Source: Silene latifolia
Lineage: Eukaryota > Streptophyta > Magnoliopsida > Caryophyllales > Caryophyllaceae
Direction of reading: 5' to 3'
Assembly (NCBI RefSeq): GCF_048544455.1
Contig: NC_133537.1
Span: 146,794,058-146,858,057, forward strand
DNA length: 64,000 nucleotides
A program made the position numbers and the translations under genes. The first letter of the stretch is position 1. Every line of letters begins with the position of its first letter. The notes beneath the pieces were generated by a model. It was given only the letters and a program-made list of their open reading frames with translations, did not search any database and was not told the origin of the DNA. Of this stretch, positions 44,303 through 58,800 are shown piece by piece.

Positions 44303-47300
44303 TGTCCGAGACAAGTTGTGCGATGATTATAACACACAATTGTGGATAAGTCCTTATCCCAACAATATCCTGCTTGTACTTTACAAGGGTGTGTTACCGA
44401 TTCTCTTGTCCGTTTTAACAACAATCTCCCACTCAATGCAAGGTGTCTTTCAGGTCGCACTTGCACATGAACATATCGTGAGTGGTTTTCTCAATCGGGA
44501 GTGTGACTACCTGACCGGAAAAATCTCCCACAGATTACTTCCGAGCGTGGCCACGCATTTGTAGTCATAACTCCTCGAGTGGCCTTGAGATGTTTAAACC
44601 CAACGCGGGTGGACAATTCCTGTCTGCCCTATCTATCCTATTTCACAATACAGATCACCATGACCCAGTAGATGTCCTTTGGCCCCCTTTCACGGCATGA
44701 CCTAGGACAAAAACCTAAGTCACTCGGAAACTGTACAGGCTCAGATAATAAGTCTCCAGTTTAAAGAATCGACTCATAGGAATATCATAGAAGTCCCTGC
44801 CACGACCAGGCGTCTGTAATAGATCTAAAGGACTCTATAAATGTCACTGCCCGGCAAAGTGTCCCACAGTCTGCCTATGTAAACGACTAGTCATCCTTAT
44901 GACCTTATGGTGCTGAACCTACCATCAATCGTCTTACAATCTAGTCACTCCGAGACGTCACCTCATTAAGTGACTAGGGGCTAATACAATGTTCATCCTA
45001 TTCACTTGAATTGGGGTTCAACATTGCCTCCACAACCAATTCGGATAAACAAGGTATTCTTGTTTTCAGTCAAACTGAATAATTGAGTTCTTAAAGAGAC
45101 TCAAACAATGAATGCGAACATGACTTACGTAAATATTAATACGCTATCCAATATTTACATAACTATCTTTAGCAATTAAGGTATACACTTCAATCACATT
45201 GAGATGACATAACCATCATGCCTACCTTATGCCTACGGCTTTGGTTAGAGGATTAGCAACAGTTGCATCACTCTAATTTCTATTGCTATTTTCCTTTGTT
45301 CTATGCAATCTTTTCATCACATAGGGCCTTTCTAAGTACATGTCTAAACAAGTTTTAGACTCTGGTTCTAAAGTCAGTCAAACACTCCCACTGTTTTCAC
45401 ACTCTCTCGGGGAACGATATTCGGCTAACAGAACTACTCTAGTTCCATTAAAATCCAGATATCAATTATCTCTTTTACAATATCGGATGCTGTAATGTAC
45501 TTAGCTTTCGTTCATGATTTGTACGTATAACACTTATACATACACATCCTTCATATGACATCTTTTATGTATGACTCCTCATACATATCTGCTTTATACA
45601 TGTATAACTTCTTATATATATATATGTATAACTTCTTATACATATTATTCTTTATGCACATAGCACTCTTATATGTCAACCATTCCTTAACGAGGCTCAT
45701 AACATCTTATAAGCATAGGAATGTAATCGTGTAACCCTTTTACACGAAATTCATAAATTCCTCCAAACTACAAGAGTAAATCCTCAGTGCTTCTCAAGTA
45801 CTCAAGGATGATCTTGATAATCATCTAGTGACCCTCACTAGGAAATGATTGGTAATAACTTCTCATATTCTCAATATGATAAGTCCCGACGAGAGCAGCT
45901 TTTAGCATATTTAATAGATCCTGCAGCGAAAGCAAAAAGATCATATTAATTTGTTCAACAACTTGAACGAGTCAAGAATCTTATCACATAAGTCTCTTGA
46001 CTAAGATGCTAGTATCCATGGAGATCTATCTCATTAGATCCGGATATTTAAGATGCGCCATGATACTCTCAAGTATTTACCCGAGAATATTTCTAGTCAC
46101 TAATATGGCAAACACATATTTTAGACTAAGAAATATCACCTTAGCTACATTTCTAGTCAATAATATGTCAAACACATATTTTAGACTAAGAAATATCACC
46201 TTAGCTACATTTCAAGTCACTAATATGTCAAGCACATATTTTATACTAAGAAACTCACTTTAGCTCTCACTAAACTCCATGTATCATCATGTTATCTCGA
46301 CACTCGAGTAATACCGTTTTGATAGACTACATGATTGAACCCAAAGTTCCAAATCTTTGACGTATATAGATCACAAAAGGGATCTTCCAAGCATGCTAGG
46401 CTTCTTAGCATTGACAACATCAACAAAACTTCTCCCTTCATAAGATACATTCAAGGAGAAAGTTTCGTTATCCTTTTGCCTAAACTCATCCTCATGAGAG
46501 GCGATATTGCTAAGACCATACGAATTGATAAAGGCATTTGGGTTGTCACAAACTCTCTATAACAAGCCCAAATGTTAAACATCTTATGTAACCTTTACGA
46601 CAAGATCAAGGTAACCAACCAAAGTATTCACCTTAAATTAAGTCTCGAAAACATCTCGTGTTTCCTTCCTTATCGCATCGTGTGCAAGGAGATAAATTCG
46701 AATTGCATGGTGACACGCCATCACATAGAGTTCATACTATAGAAAAGCCTTTGATGAGGGTTTAAGATTCGTCACTTTTGAAAAGTAACGCAATATTATC
46801 GCAAAATTATCTCCTTATAACCACTGAGCCACAATAAAGAACGTCTTATTGCATTATACTCTGTTTGTGGGTCTTGGACTTCCGTAAGTTCAAAATTTCT
46901 CCCACTCTGTCTTCCAGAAAATGAAAATCTTTCTGGAAAGACAGCATTACGAGCCACAAACTCTTTGTTCTCGTTTTGGAGGAGTAAAAACCAAGTGGTT
47001 CAATTTTGGATAACCCTCACAAATACACAAATTGGTTCTGAACATAAACATTTATGATCCCAAATGTATAAAAAGACAAGTTAGGGACTCTTCCTATCCA
47101 TATCTCATATGGAGTCATTTAGGCTATTATAGTCGGGTTTTAAACTTTTAGTGAGTAAATAGCTTACAAAAATTGCAAAAAACCTCAAACTATATCTCAT
47201 AAAGTTTGGTTTATCTTCTTGACTATACCATACTCTATGGTTCACAATCTTCTTAGTGATTATCAAGGTCATTACTTGATATTACCCATTTGATCTTCAA

Positions 47301-50300
47301 AGTCATTACTTTGAAATTTCCGATCAACATTATGATCTTCTCGTGCTTTTGGTTTACTACTTCATTTTGAAAATATTCCACGTTTCAAAAATTACTTTTA
47401 TGTCTTATTAAGTAGATATGAGGTTTTCATATCTACTTAACTTTACGGTAAAAGTAACGAAGTATATATATATAACCAACTATCGGCCTTAAGAATCCGT
47501 ATGTATATGGTTAATCACCTCACTATTGTGTTTCTTTTCAAAAGAAAACATAATTTATGCACACACACCATTAGATTCTCAATCAAATGGTTGTTCGATG
47601 TGCTTATCGTTTATTCGTTTAAACGAATTTACTTGAGGTTTGATCAATTGGGTTCACCAGATTAGAGACTTTAAAATCTAAAAGATAGTATAACATTTAG
47701 TTTTCGTGAAGAATGTAAAATTCCTCTAACTTAAGTGGTCTAAACCAACCACCAAGTTATCATAGGAGTAGGTACAACATTTTGTTTTAAATCACATGAG
47801 TGATGCCTTCTATGTATAAACATAGATAATTACATTCTTTTAAAACCAAATTTAGGTACATTTGTCCTTATCGAAATCATTGCTACTCTAGCACCACTTC
47901 GATACAAAAATGTCCTATGCTAGACGTCTTACGTTTTGTCAATTCATGTAAACTTCTTTACAAAGAAATGATCCATACTTGGTATCTCATACCAAGATAG
48001 TGGAACTAGCCTATCCTTTGAGTAGATGTCTACTTCAACTTTGTCCTATCTCATACATCTATGGTTACTTCTTCTTAACTCCCACTCACTTTCACATTCC
48101 TCTTTGCTTCAACAAGCAAAAATGAATCTCATGAAGACCTCTCTTCATGTCATTCGTGATATTTTATACACTTAGTAAGAGTGAATTACTATAAAGTGAG
48201 TGCAACATATGGCAAATCTCAACTTCTTGCGAAATTGGACTACCTAACCGTTCAATTGTCATCTTATGCTTAAACTCTTTAGCGCATAAACAATTGATTT
48301 GACCTTTCTCGAATTGAGCCATTTGACGGTATCATATTGGAGTGTTCTTTGTGTTTTTGAAAACTCTTTTCGCAAACTTTTGAATTACTCTTGAGTAATT
48401 AAAACTAATATGTCATCTTCATGACGGAGGTGTCACTTCCGAAATCAAGACTCTCTTGATAAAATGTGACTCCCTTTTAAACTCGTAATAAGAGTTTGCA
48501 ACATGAAAACCCCTTTTTAAATATGTATGGATGTTAAGTTGTATAATAATCGCAATAATTGTTGTAAGCTTATGTAGGTGAATTAGTAAATCATGTTACC
48601 AATCATTGCTACCGAATTCCTTCAAAGAAACCGCTTCCCATGAAAGAACGAAACGAGTATAATTATAAATAGAGAAAGGAGGATGAAGTGCGCGATGTCA
48701 TAAAATATACATTAATGAGAAAGAACGAAAAATAGGAAAAATTAACATTCAATGTTTTAAAAAATACTTGTGAAAACATGTTCAACAAGTTTTAACATTT
48801 ATATAATGATCTCTCACTAAATTATATAAATGATTCCAAGACCCAAATATTAAACAAAAATGAGCATCGCTTGGGCGAAACACCCCATAATTGTGTAAAT
48901 TCGGTAAGTCACGTTGACTAATTCTACCTCTAGAACTCTTGGTCGACGAATTTCCTTAAATCCATCTACTGGCCCCGGAACACAAGACCGTCTTATATCC
49001 CGTTGAGTCCAATCAATTTTGGCGTGTGATAACCGCTTACCACCCTACTTACTCAAGGTAAAAAGAGAACACCCCGCTTGGGTGAGCGTGACTCTAATGA
49101 ATAAGAGATTCATAGGTGTTACTAATTGGTAAGGCTAATCTCAATTTTAGTTATGTGAGAGATCTTGTCAATTTAGTCATAAATTCCCTATAAGTGAACT
49201 AAGTCGGTGAATGTAAATGACGTGAATTGACAACCGTGAAAATAAAATGCATGTGAATGGCGATTTTGGCATGCGCGAAAATAAAAACAAGTAAACAAGT
49301 AAGCATATGAATAAATCCTAGTATGGCTACCTAGTTAATAAAAACTAGTCTATTAAATTTCGGAAACCAACTCCTTGGTCCCTTGCCTCTTCATTCCAAA
49401 AGTGGCTCCTTCTTGTGGGATTTGGAACACCTTCCAAAAATAGACTCCGTCTCGATGTAATCCGTCTTTTGGAAACGCCGGTAAGAACAACTATTACAAT
49501 TGAATTACATAGCTATTCCTATTATAAATTAATTAATAAAATAAATAAAACTATTAACTAATTACAAACAGACGATACGAGATCGTATTTAATTACAAAC
49601 AAATCGATATTCCCGTTCATTTCGGGTAATAACGATTAAAATAAACTAGGCCATACTAGGTACAACAAGATAAATACTTTAAATAATTGACAATCATTGA
49701 TTCAACTTAAATAAATATGCTTAAAATGCTGTAAAATGATGCCAAAATCGCCCTATCTATCAATCGTTGGTATCCATCTCGGTTTTGTGGATTTAATCGA
49801 TTTTTAACTTGTAAAAATCAATAATCAACTCTTAAATCACATTTAAGTCCAAACTAATTCTCCAAACTGTTTTGGACCACAAAATTAGTCCTCACTAATT
49901 TTATAATGAATAATTAGTTTGATTTGGTGATATTTTGCTAATTTAATCGGTAAAATCATAAATTTTAAGTAAAAATCCAAAATAATTGAAAACTTACCCA
50001 AACAATTAAAACAAAAATTTTGAGTATTCTGGAACACTCCCAAGAACATCAAAATATCATAAAAATTGCCCCAAAAATCCGGATAAAATTTATGAAGAAA
50101 AAGATCGATATTTATCTGTTTTTAACCACTAAAACCAATAAACATCAAAACAAGGTGAAATCACATTTTAAATTTCACTTTTAACTTTTAAATAATATTT
50201 TTAAATGTACATAAATTTATCATGGTCAGGAACAAATATTTCAAAATTATGATTAATTTATTTAACTTTTATCGACTTTTATCTCATAAAATCAATAAAC

Positions 50301-50641
50301 ATGCAAAATTTCAAACCAACCTTCAACATTTTGCATACAATCAGTAAAAAATATGCATGAAACACCATAGAAATTCCATGACCTGAATCATCTTTTAACT
50401 ATTTTTAGTCAATTTATAACTAAAAAACAACATTTTGACTCGGGTTTCTACCAAAAATCATTAAAATAGCAAAATAACTTCATAAATCACCAAACTTTAC
50501 CATAAATCTTTGAGATCACAAGGTGTTCATGCCCCAAAAATTTTGTGCTAAAACCTCTTCTAACACAATTTTTGAGTTTTTATAAATTATCACATAATTT
50601 ATTAATATGCTTAAAATAAACATGCAAATTACAATCCTATA
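44303..50641 (-). other. Copia-type element interior, non-coding
   Basis: AT-rich with many in-frame stops on both strands. The only internal structure seen is a 60-bp tandem repeat at 46091-46263. Confidence 0.6.
46091..46263. repeat. 60-bp tandem repeat, about 2.9 copies
   Basis: Units beginning TTCTAGTCACTAATATG recur at exact 60-bp spacing (46091, 46151, 46211) with few substitutions. The 88-codon plus frame here is a product of the repeat. Confidence 0.85.
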
Positions 50642-50654
50642 CTCTGATACCACT

Positions 50655-51894
50655 TGAAAGATCATAGATCCTAATTAGACACTCTAATTAAATGTCAAAT
50701 TATCTCATAACTTGAGTTTATGTGATCTATGTAACATGCATGCAATATAAAAGCATATTAATATAAAAGAAGAGGAAAACAATTTTCCTTACATTGAGAA
50801 ATGGTAGTATTTGGGCACAACCAAGATCACCCGTCTTGGTTGTTCTTAAGCTTAAAATAAATGGCAAGATCCTCCATCTTAAAGTGTCCAAAATAGAACA
50901 CCTCCTTTCTTAAGCACCCAAGAACTTACCCAACAACCTTACTAATATTAACTAGATATTAATAAGATTACCCTTGATAATATGTAAATATTACTAACAA
51001 TCTTAGTAATAATTTTGTTTACTAACATCTTAGTAAATTATGGTTTTAGAGAGAAAGACCAACAAGCTTTTCACATGCAAATACACAAAATGAAGTAGTG
51101 TGTAAAAATGAGCAATTGTTGGTCCATAAAGAGGAGGAAAATCGGGTGGGAGTTGGTGGAGTGAGGGAGTGTACTTGTTTTTATTTTTGTCCAATCTTAT
51201 ATCACATGCATATGATCATAAGATGACTTATGGAAGAAACAACAAGTAAAGTGAAATGATTATGTCTATAATCATCCACTACACTCCATTTACACAGTCC
51301 AATGTCCCATTTACGGGTCCATTTTGGTTCTTATATTTGTCGCACAAATACGTATAAATTTTATTTAAACATCGTATCATGTTTAAATGCTTCCAATTAA
51401 TTTCGTCTAAATCACTCCGTAAATATATGTGTACCGCTACACATATAGTTTATGTACCAATACTAATCACATTAGTCAATTAGTACTAATTTAATAATTA
51501 ACTGCTTAATCATTAATTCCCGTATCAAATAATTTATTATTTAATTATCGCATAATTAAATAATAATTTCCTCACCTCGAGTTCACAACTCGATATCTCT
51601 CTAAATCAATCTAATCGACTAATCTTTTAGTCATTTTATCAAGGGACTAATTTAAATTGTATCTCATATAATTAATTAGCTTTCGTGTTGGGGCTCGTTC
51701 CTTTAGGTGTGGTGAAAGGATCATTTTGAACACCGCAAATCTCTCACGACGATAACGTCAAACCCTAGTTGGCCAACCGTTACCGATATACGTTGATCAG
51801 CTGACTAGTATTGCCAATGAATATCCCATGCATATTCCTTAATGAGATTTAATAATATTATCTCGCACTATTGTAGAGGACAAATACTCCAACA
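50655..51894 (-). repeat. Copia-type 5' LTR
   Basis: Ends in AAGATCATAGATCC against AAGATCATAGACCC in the other LTR. It is adjacent to the primer site. Confidence 0.88.
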
Positions 51895-51897
51895 ATT

Positions 51898-54375
51898 GAG
51901 AATACTACTGCCATCACCTGTATGGCATTGAATCAGGTTCAGCAGGAATTGAAACATAATCCTCTTGATGCTGATTTAATTGATATTGAGAAAGCAGTGG
52001 CCACTGAATATTCTACCTTGTTACTTGCCAAGCATCAGTTCTTACAGCAAAAATCCAAAGCAACTTGGGCTCTTGAGGGTGATGATAATACGGCCTACTT
52101 TCATGCTAGCTTGAAGGCTAAAAGGATCAGGAATAAGGTGATTCAAATTGAGGATAGTAGTGGTAGATGTCATACTACTGCTCAGGACATTAATAAGGAT
52201 TTTGAGGAATTCTTTATTCAGATCCTGGGAACTAGCAAGCCGGTTACAAAAGTCCATACTCCTACTGTTCAGAAAGGCAAAATCCTTAATCAGGAGCAAA
52301 GATTGCTTTTACTCAAGGATGTTACTCCTGAGGAAATTAAACTGGCAATGTTCTCCATTCCAGGGACTAAGGCACCTGGTCCTGGTGGATATAGCAGCAA
52401 ATTTTTTAAGGATACTTGGAGTGTTACTGGTCTAGCTGTATGTGCTGCAATCACTGATTTTTTCACCCATGGCAAAATGTTTAAGCAGGTCAATAACACC
52501 ATCTTGACATTGATCCCCAAGGTGACTATGCCTACCTCTGTCACCCAGTTTAGACCTATTGCTTGCTGCAATATGGTCTACAAGTGTATAGCAAAATGCC
52601 TATGCAACAGATTAAGTTTGGTCCTACCTAGTATAATAAGCTCCAATCAAAGGGCCTTTGTTAAAGGCAGGGACATTGTGGAAAATATACTTGTGTGTCA
52701 AGACTTGGTTAAACTTTATGGTAGGAAAGTATGCTCTCCAAGAATTCTGATGAAGCTAGACTTACAGAAGGCATATGATAGTATTGAATGGAGCTTTGTG
52801 AAGGAAATACTTGAGGCTCTTAATTTTCCTGAGGAATTTGTTCACTTAATTGTTGAGTGTATTTCAACTCCATCTTTCTCATTGGCACTTAATGGAGAGG
52901 TTTTTGGATTCTTTAAAGCTAGAAGAGGGATTAGACAGGGTGATCCTCCCCCCCCCCCCTCCCCCCTCCTCTTTACAATTTGTATGGAATACCTAAGTCG
53001 TGTTATTCAGGTTGTCTAAGGTTATGAAGGGTTTAAATATCATCCACTGTGCAGACCAATGAAGCTCTCTCATCTTTGTTTTGCTGATGATCTCCTCTTA
53101 TTCTGAAAAGGGGAGAAGAGGTCAGTAACCATTCTTTTAAGGGCTTTTGAAACTTTCTCATGTGCATCAAGACTAACTATGAATAAAAATAAGTCTTGTA
53201 TGTATGGGAATGGAATCAGTAGAGGTTCTCTTGAGGAGTTATGTCAGTTAGCTGGTATTCCTGCTGGTAATCTTCCTTTTAAGTATTTGGAAGTCCCAAT
53301 AATTGCTAAATGGCTAGCTGCAAGTGACTGTGCAAAGCTGGTGGAGAGAGTTGTGGAGAGGATAAGAGCAATTGGAGCCAGGAAATTGTCATATGCAGGA
53401 AGGCTTGTTCTGATAAAATATGTGCTTAGTACTCTTTATTGTTACTCGGCACGTATTTTTGTTTTACCTGTGAGTATTCTTAATAAAGTTGAGGCTCTAT
53501 GCAGAAGCTTTCTGTGGCAAGGTAAGTAATTTACTGATGCCCCTGCTCTAGTTGCGTGGGATAATTGTTGTAAACCTAAAGCTGAGGGTGGGTTGGGTAT
53601 TAAGGACCTTAGAAGGTGGAACACTGCAGCTCTAGGTAAGTACATTTGGTGGTTAGCTCAAAAACAAGACCGCTTATGGGTGAAATGGATCCATGCAGTT
53701 TATATGAAAAATGGGGATTGGCATTCTTATACTCCTAAGGTTGGTGCAAGTTGGGCTTGGAGGAAGCTTTATGGTATTAAAGAGAAGCTCAAATCTGGTT
53801 ATGTTGAGGAGTGGTGGTTGTCTCTAGAAAATTGTTACTCTGTTCAACAAGGATATCAGTGGTTAGGAGTTCAGGTTACTAAGGTAGACTGGGTTCCTTT
53901 TGTCTGGAACAATATCAGTCTGCCAAAATATTGTTTTCTTGGCTGGCTTGTTGTTCATGGCAGGTTACTTACTAAGGATAGACTTAAAAAGATGCAGATT
54001 TGTGCTGATATTGGTTGTGTACTGTGTGGAAGAGAAGATGAAAGTCATAAGCATATTTTCTTTGAGTGTGTCTATAGCAAGATATGTCTTGGACTGCTGA
54101 ATCAATTGCTGAATGTTAGCATTCCAACTTCTGAGTTTATACAATGGTGGCTCAAGAAACGATTCAAGAGTTTGCTAAGGAAAAAACTGGTGGCAGCTGG
54201 GATGCAGGCTTTGCTATATAGAATTTGGGAACAAAGAAATAAATGTAGGATGGAGGAGAGATTGGCAAGGCCTGAAGTCTTGATATGGGCAGTGAAATCT
54301 GATATCCTTATTCGAATGCAAGTGATGCAACGCAAGAGACCCATCAATGAAGACTACAGGAAATGGATTAACTAG
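51898..54375 (+). pseudogene. LINE ORF2, part 2: reverse transcriptase and zinc domain
   Basis: In frame with part 1 and ending at TAA 54373-54375. RT motifs: KAPGPGGYSSKFF (Gly where Asp is usual), FRPIACCNMVYK, QRAFVKGRDIVENIL, MKLDLQKAYDSIEW, RGIRQGDP and FADDLLLF, the catalytic site. A C-run at 52948-52969 makes QGDPPPPPSPLLF where QGDPLSPLLF is normal. Stops occur at 53017, 53104 and 53527. The C-terminal part has YCFLGWLVVHGRLLTKDRL and a CVLCGRED...HKHIFFEC zinc-binding segment as in zf-RVT. The copy cannot make full-length ORF2 protein. Confidence 0.88.
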
Positions 54376-54502
54376 TCTAGTTGTTTTATTGTGATATGTT
54401 GTATGAAAATTTGATATCTATAAACAATTGATGTAATCCGTTGGTGGTTATTTTGGTATAATATTACTTACATTCTACAAAAAAAAAAAAAAAAAAAAAG
54501 AA

Positions 54503-55944
54503 AACATACTAAGAAGTACACAATTTTATATATGTACAAATTATATGAAATCTATTCGCTAATGATAGCATTTTTACCACGAATCAAATTATGTTATTTT
54601 CATAATTTTCTTAACGATAGTTTTTTGCCAAATGAAATGTAAAAGTTTTTATATAAAAATTAGAAACACCACTTGAATATAATATAGGAAATAAATATTA
54701 TAATAATTAAAAGATTTTCCACTTTATTTTTTACATCAAAAAATATTATTTATGATACTTTCCTAAATTAATTTTTAGGATCACCCCACCTTATGATAAT
54801 TTTCTGATGTTGGACAATTCAACTATTTATATATAGTATATTTACCACACCTACATTATTTTCCAATGTGGGACAAATAACACACAAAAAAGTACACCAT
54901 CTTTTTTGCACCTATTTCGATATCCAACCCGATTTAATAATGAGAAAATACTATGCTATCTATTTATATTCGTACGTTTTTTTTCCATTTTTTGTCATAA
55001 TTAAAATATGTACAAATGATATGACTTAAATTACATTTTTTTTTTCCTAACACGACTTTTAAGATGTAATTGTGGGAGCAATAAAATGTATAAACAAATG
55101 CAAAATATTTTCTTTTTCTGGTGCGATTTTGATTAATGGTTAAAAATTATGATTTGTTTTAGTTACTCAAATGTAATGAGGCATAATAATTACCTATATT
55201 TGAAAGTTAAAAAGATTTAATTCTACTATTTATCAAAGTGAAAAAGCTCATTATTGATTTGTTTGTGGATTCAAGATCTTTTTATGCAACACTTGATTGT
55301 ATTATAATTCATAAATTTTCTATTTTAGTGCAGAGATTATCATTATATATGACACATCAATAACCAATTTATGTATATTTAGCACCCATTTTATTTTTTA
55401 ATTATGATTTTGTCTTAAATAAAGTTATTATACTATCGATTGTCTTAAAATAAACATTATAATATCACTAATATAGTAATATATAATCACTTTTATATAA
55501 AAATTATAATATCACTAATATAGTAATATATAATCGCTTTTATAATATCACTAATATAGTAAAATAAACATTATAAATATTGTCTTAAAATTTTCTATTT
55601 TAGTGCAGAGATTATCACTTATATAGTAATATATAATCGCTTTTATAAATTTCTACGTGATTAATATTTGTATGGTATTGTTGTAACTAAGGTTTGCCGT
55701 TAATACAAACTTTTATAAGAACTCTCTAATATAATATTTAAGCGATTCAAAAGATTTTGGGTTGATACCCCTAAACTTCAAATATGACTCCTATTTATAA
55801 TCATGTGATACCTCACCTCATGATAATATTCTAATGTGGAACAATTCAAGTATTTATATGTAGTATATTTACCACACCTACATTATTTTTCAATGTGGGA
55901 CAAACAATATACTTAGAAATACACCATCTTTTTCGCACCTAATT
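54503..55944 (-). mobile_element. Composite Helitron-like repeat, copy II, part 2
   Basis: Reverse complement matches 19300-20590 of copy I in order: CAATGTGGGAC boxes at 54864-54874 and 55891-55901, the latter with a minus TATAAATA at 55858 (gap 32 bp); the TTAACGGCAAACCTTAG stretch; and the ATTATATATTACTATATTAG stretch, here locally amplified (55480-55650). It is bounded by the LINE on the left and a solo LTR on the right. Confidence 0.6.
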
Positions 55945-56131
55945 TGTAACACCCGCGAATTTCTCATGTTGACATTTATAATTTATTTAACCGTTCAATT
56001 ACTTTATTTTATGTTTTAAATTATTTAGTTTAATTAATTGCGTTTTAAACATAATTTTTATAAAGGCTACATTTTTATGAGCTTGCTTATATAAGAATAT
56101 AAATATTTTAGTCAGATATTAATAATAGGTG

Positions 56132-56254
<123 letters not shown>

Positions 56255-56391
56255 TTTCCGTCTTATGTTACCGACTAGCATAGACCGTCGCATTTCTCTT
56301 GTAAAGCTATTTTTAATTCGGGCCAACCCGATTCCGATAACACAACACACCTACCTACTCTCTTACCCTCTACATTTATATATATATAATC

Positions 56392-56822
<431 letters not shown>

Positions 56823-58410
56823 CCTATCTGACCTTAAACACCATTTCCGTCAGTTTCAAACCAAGATTTCGTCTTCATTTCTTCACCATTCCTCTTAATT
56901 TTTGTATCAGTCTGTTCCTCTTTCCTTCCTCCTTCTTTCAAGGTAATAAAGTCTCGTTTTTGTGATGGTTTCGTTTTTCGCCGTCTTATAAAAGTTTCGG
57001 TTTTTGCCTCAATCCTTTCGTTTTCTTGCTCCTTGATGAAGGTGTCGAAGACCCGGTGGAAGACTCAAGCTTTGGCGACCGTTTATTCGAAGAATAAGGA
57101 GCGTTTAAGGTAACGGTGATAGGTTACTCGACAAAGTGTCGATATTTCTCCTTTTACTCGGTTTTCACTCGTTTTTCTGTTGTAAAGCTTAGTCCTTTAA
57201 GTATTTCTCATATGTATGGTCGAATATGTGGTTAAATAGTCATCTTACATGGTTTTTTTTAATACTTCCTGACTCGTTTTCATAGCGGTCTCGGTTATGG
57301 TGGCGAGTTCGAGTTTATGCCGTCTGTTTTCGCGAATGTTTGGGCTGCCGTTTTCTGGTTTCCCTTGAGCATCCTTGTAGTATATTTTGCAGTGGTTATT
57401 TGCGTTCTAATCGAGCTTGTTTCTGTCCCGACTTTGCTTCAATTTTCGTCTTGGTTTTCAGCTGAAACTTGGCTGCTGGAACTCTACCTTCATGTTGTGT
57501 CTGGACTGTTTAGTCCCTGTATAGTCGTGCTCCTTTCTGTCTAAACTTTTCCCTTTGATTTCCGTCTGAAAACATGAACTACTAGGCTGTTGAAGCTTTG
57601 TTTGTACCGTGACGGGCATTGCTATTGTCTCTGTTTTGGGACGGAACAAGAAGTGGTGTGAAGGGTGGATGTGGGTAGTCGAGTGGTAGTTGTGTCGGGG
57701 CTGCTCATGCCTTCTTTTGGGCGAGTCTGATGGCCTGTTGTGGCCTGGAATTGGCCTGCCATGGCCTGGCAGTGGCCTGTCGTGGCCTCGCCATGGCTTG
57801 CCTGGCCTAGGCAGTGGCTAGGGCTGGGCGGTAGTGGCCCTAGTCACGTGTAGAGGTATGGCCATGGTTGAGCCGTGGCCTAGCCTCGTGTTGCGTGCCT
57901 TGTTGAGTCGGTTTATATTCGTGTTTGATTTATTTAAATCCCGTCTCGTGCGTTATAAAACGTAATTCGTTGAATATCGTCCATTATTATATATTCCTCA
58001 CATGTTTTATAAGTGTGTACTTCATTCATTAATTATCTCATTTCTATATGGAATGCCATGTTTTCATCTTAAAATGAGTCCAATTTAATTATTTATACTT
58101 TATAAGTAATAAATGGTTTATCTTACATTTGAGTCTTTTAGAATTAAATTCTTGTTTTGCTTATTATAAATGGTTCATTTCCGTTTATTTGCATTTTTAT
58201 TCAAGTGACAAGTATTTAAGAAATAAGTTGCTAATTCACGCTTATGAGTATAAATTGGCATGGAATAATTTACTTGGTTCATTAATTGCTCATTTCTCCT
58301 ATTTTTCCTATTCCAAGTTGATTTATCTCATTGTGTATTTATTTGGTTGAGTGGTAATCTTTTAGAAATGACATAATACTATCATATATGCTTGATTTAC
58401 ATTTACGCCC

Positions 58411-58800
58411 TACTTGTGCTGTTCTGACAAGTGTGGTTTTGGTTACTTGTGCTGTTCTGGCAAGTACGATTTTGGTCACTTGTGCTGTTCTGGCAAGTGC
58501 GGTTTTGGTCACTTGTGTTGTTCTGGCAAGTGTGGTTTTGGTTACTTGTGCTGTTCTGGCAAGTCGATTTTGGTCACTTGTGCTGTTCTGACAAGTGCGG
58601 TTTTGGTCACTTGTGCTGTTCTGGCAAGTGTAGTTTTGATTACTTGTACTGTTCTGGCAAGTACAATTTTGGTCACTTGTGCTGTTCTGGCAAGTGCGGT
58701 TTTGGCTACTTGTGCTGTTCTGGCAAGTACAGTTTTGGCTACTTGTGTTGTTCTGGCAAGTACGATTTTGGTCACTTGTGCTGTCCTGGCAAGTGAGTTT
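58411..58800 (+). repeat. 33-bp minisatellite, 12 units, hairpin-forming
   Basis: Consensus YACTTGTGCTGTTCTGGCAA, then GTR and GGTTTTGGT. Each unit can pair YACTTG with CAAGTR around an 11-base loop. Cys-, Val- or Thr-rich frames arise from the repeat. Confidence 0.9.

Larger units (their letters stand above)
43077..51894 (-). mobile_element. Non-autonomous copia-type LTR element nested in the LINE
   Basis: Minus-oriented. The 5' LTR is 51894-50655 and the 3' LTR 44292-43077 (about 1.2 kb each). On the minus strand the LTR starts TGTTGGAGTATTTGTCC and ends ATCTTTCA. The primer site TGGTATCAGAG is at 50652-50642 and the purine tract AGTGGGAGAT at 44302-44293, a classic Ty1-copia pairing. The 6.4-kb interior has no open frame above about 90 codons and no recognised gag or pol motif. 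Only ATT is shared at the flanks, not a full 5 bp, so a small deletion may have followed. It splits ORF2 in frame. Confidence 0.88.
40791..54502 (+). mobile_element. Full-length L1-type LINE, interrupted by a copia element
   Basis: Flanked by 16-bp target duplications AACATACTAAGAAGTA (40775-40790 and 54503-54518) and ending in a poly(A) run (about 54480-54502). Without the nested element it is about 4.9 kb. It encodes ORF1 (DUF4283 and zinc knuckle) and ORF2 (endonuclease, reverse transcriptase, C-terminal zinc domain). The frames are unshifted, with about eight in-frame stops. A 5'-complete copy is suggested by an ORF1 start 105 bp inside. Confidence 0.9.
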
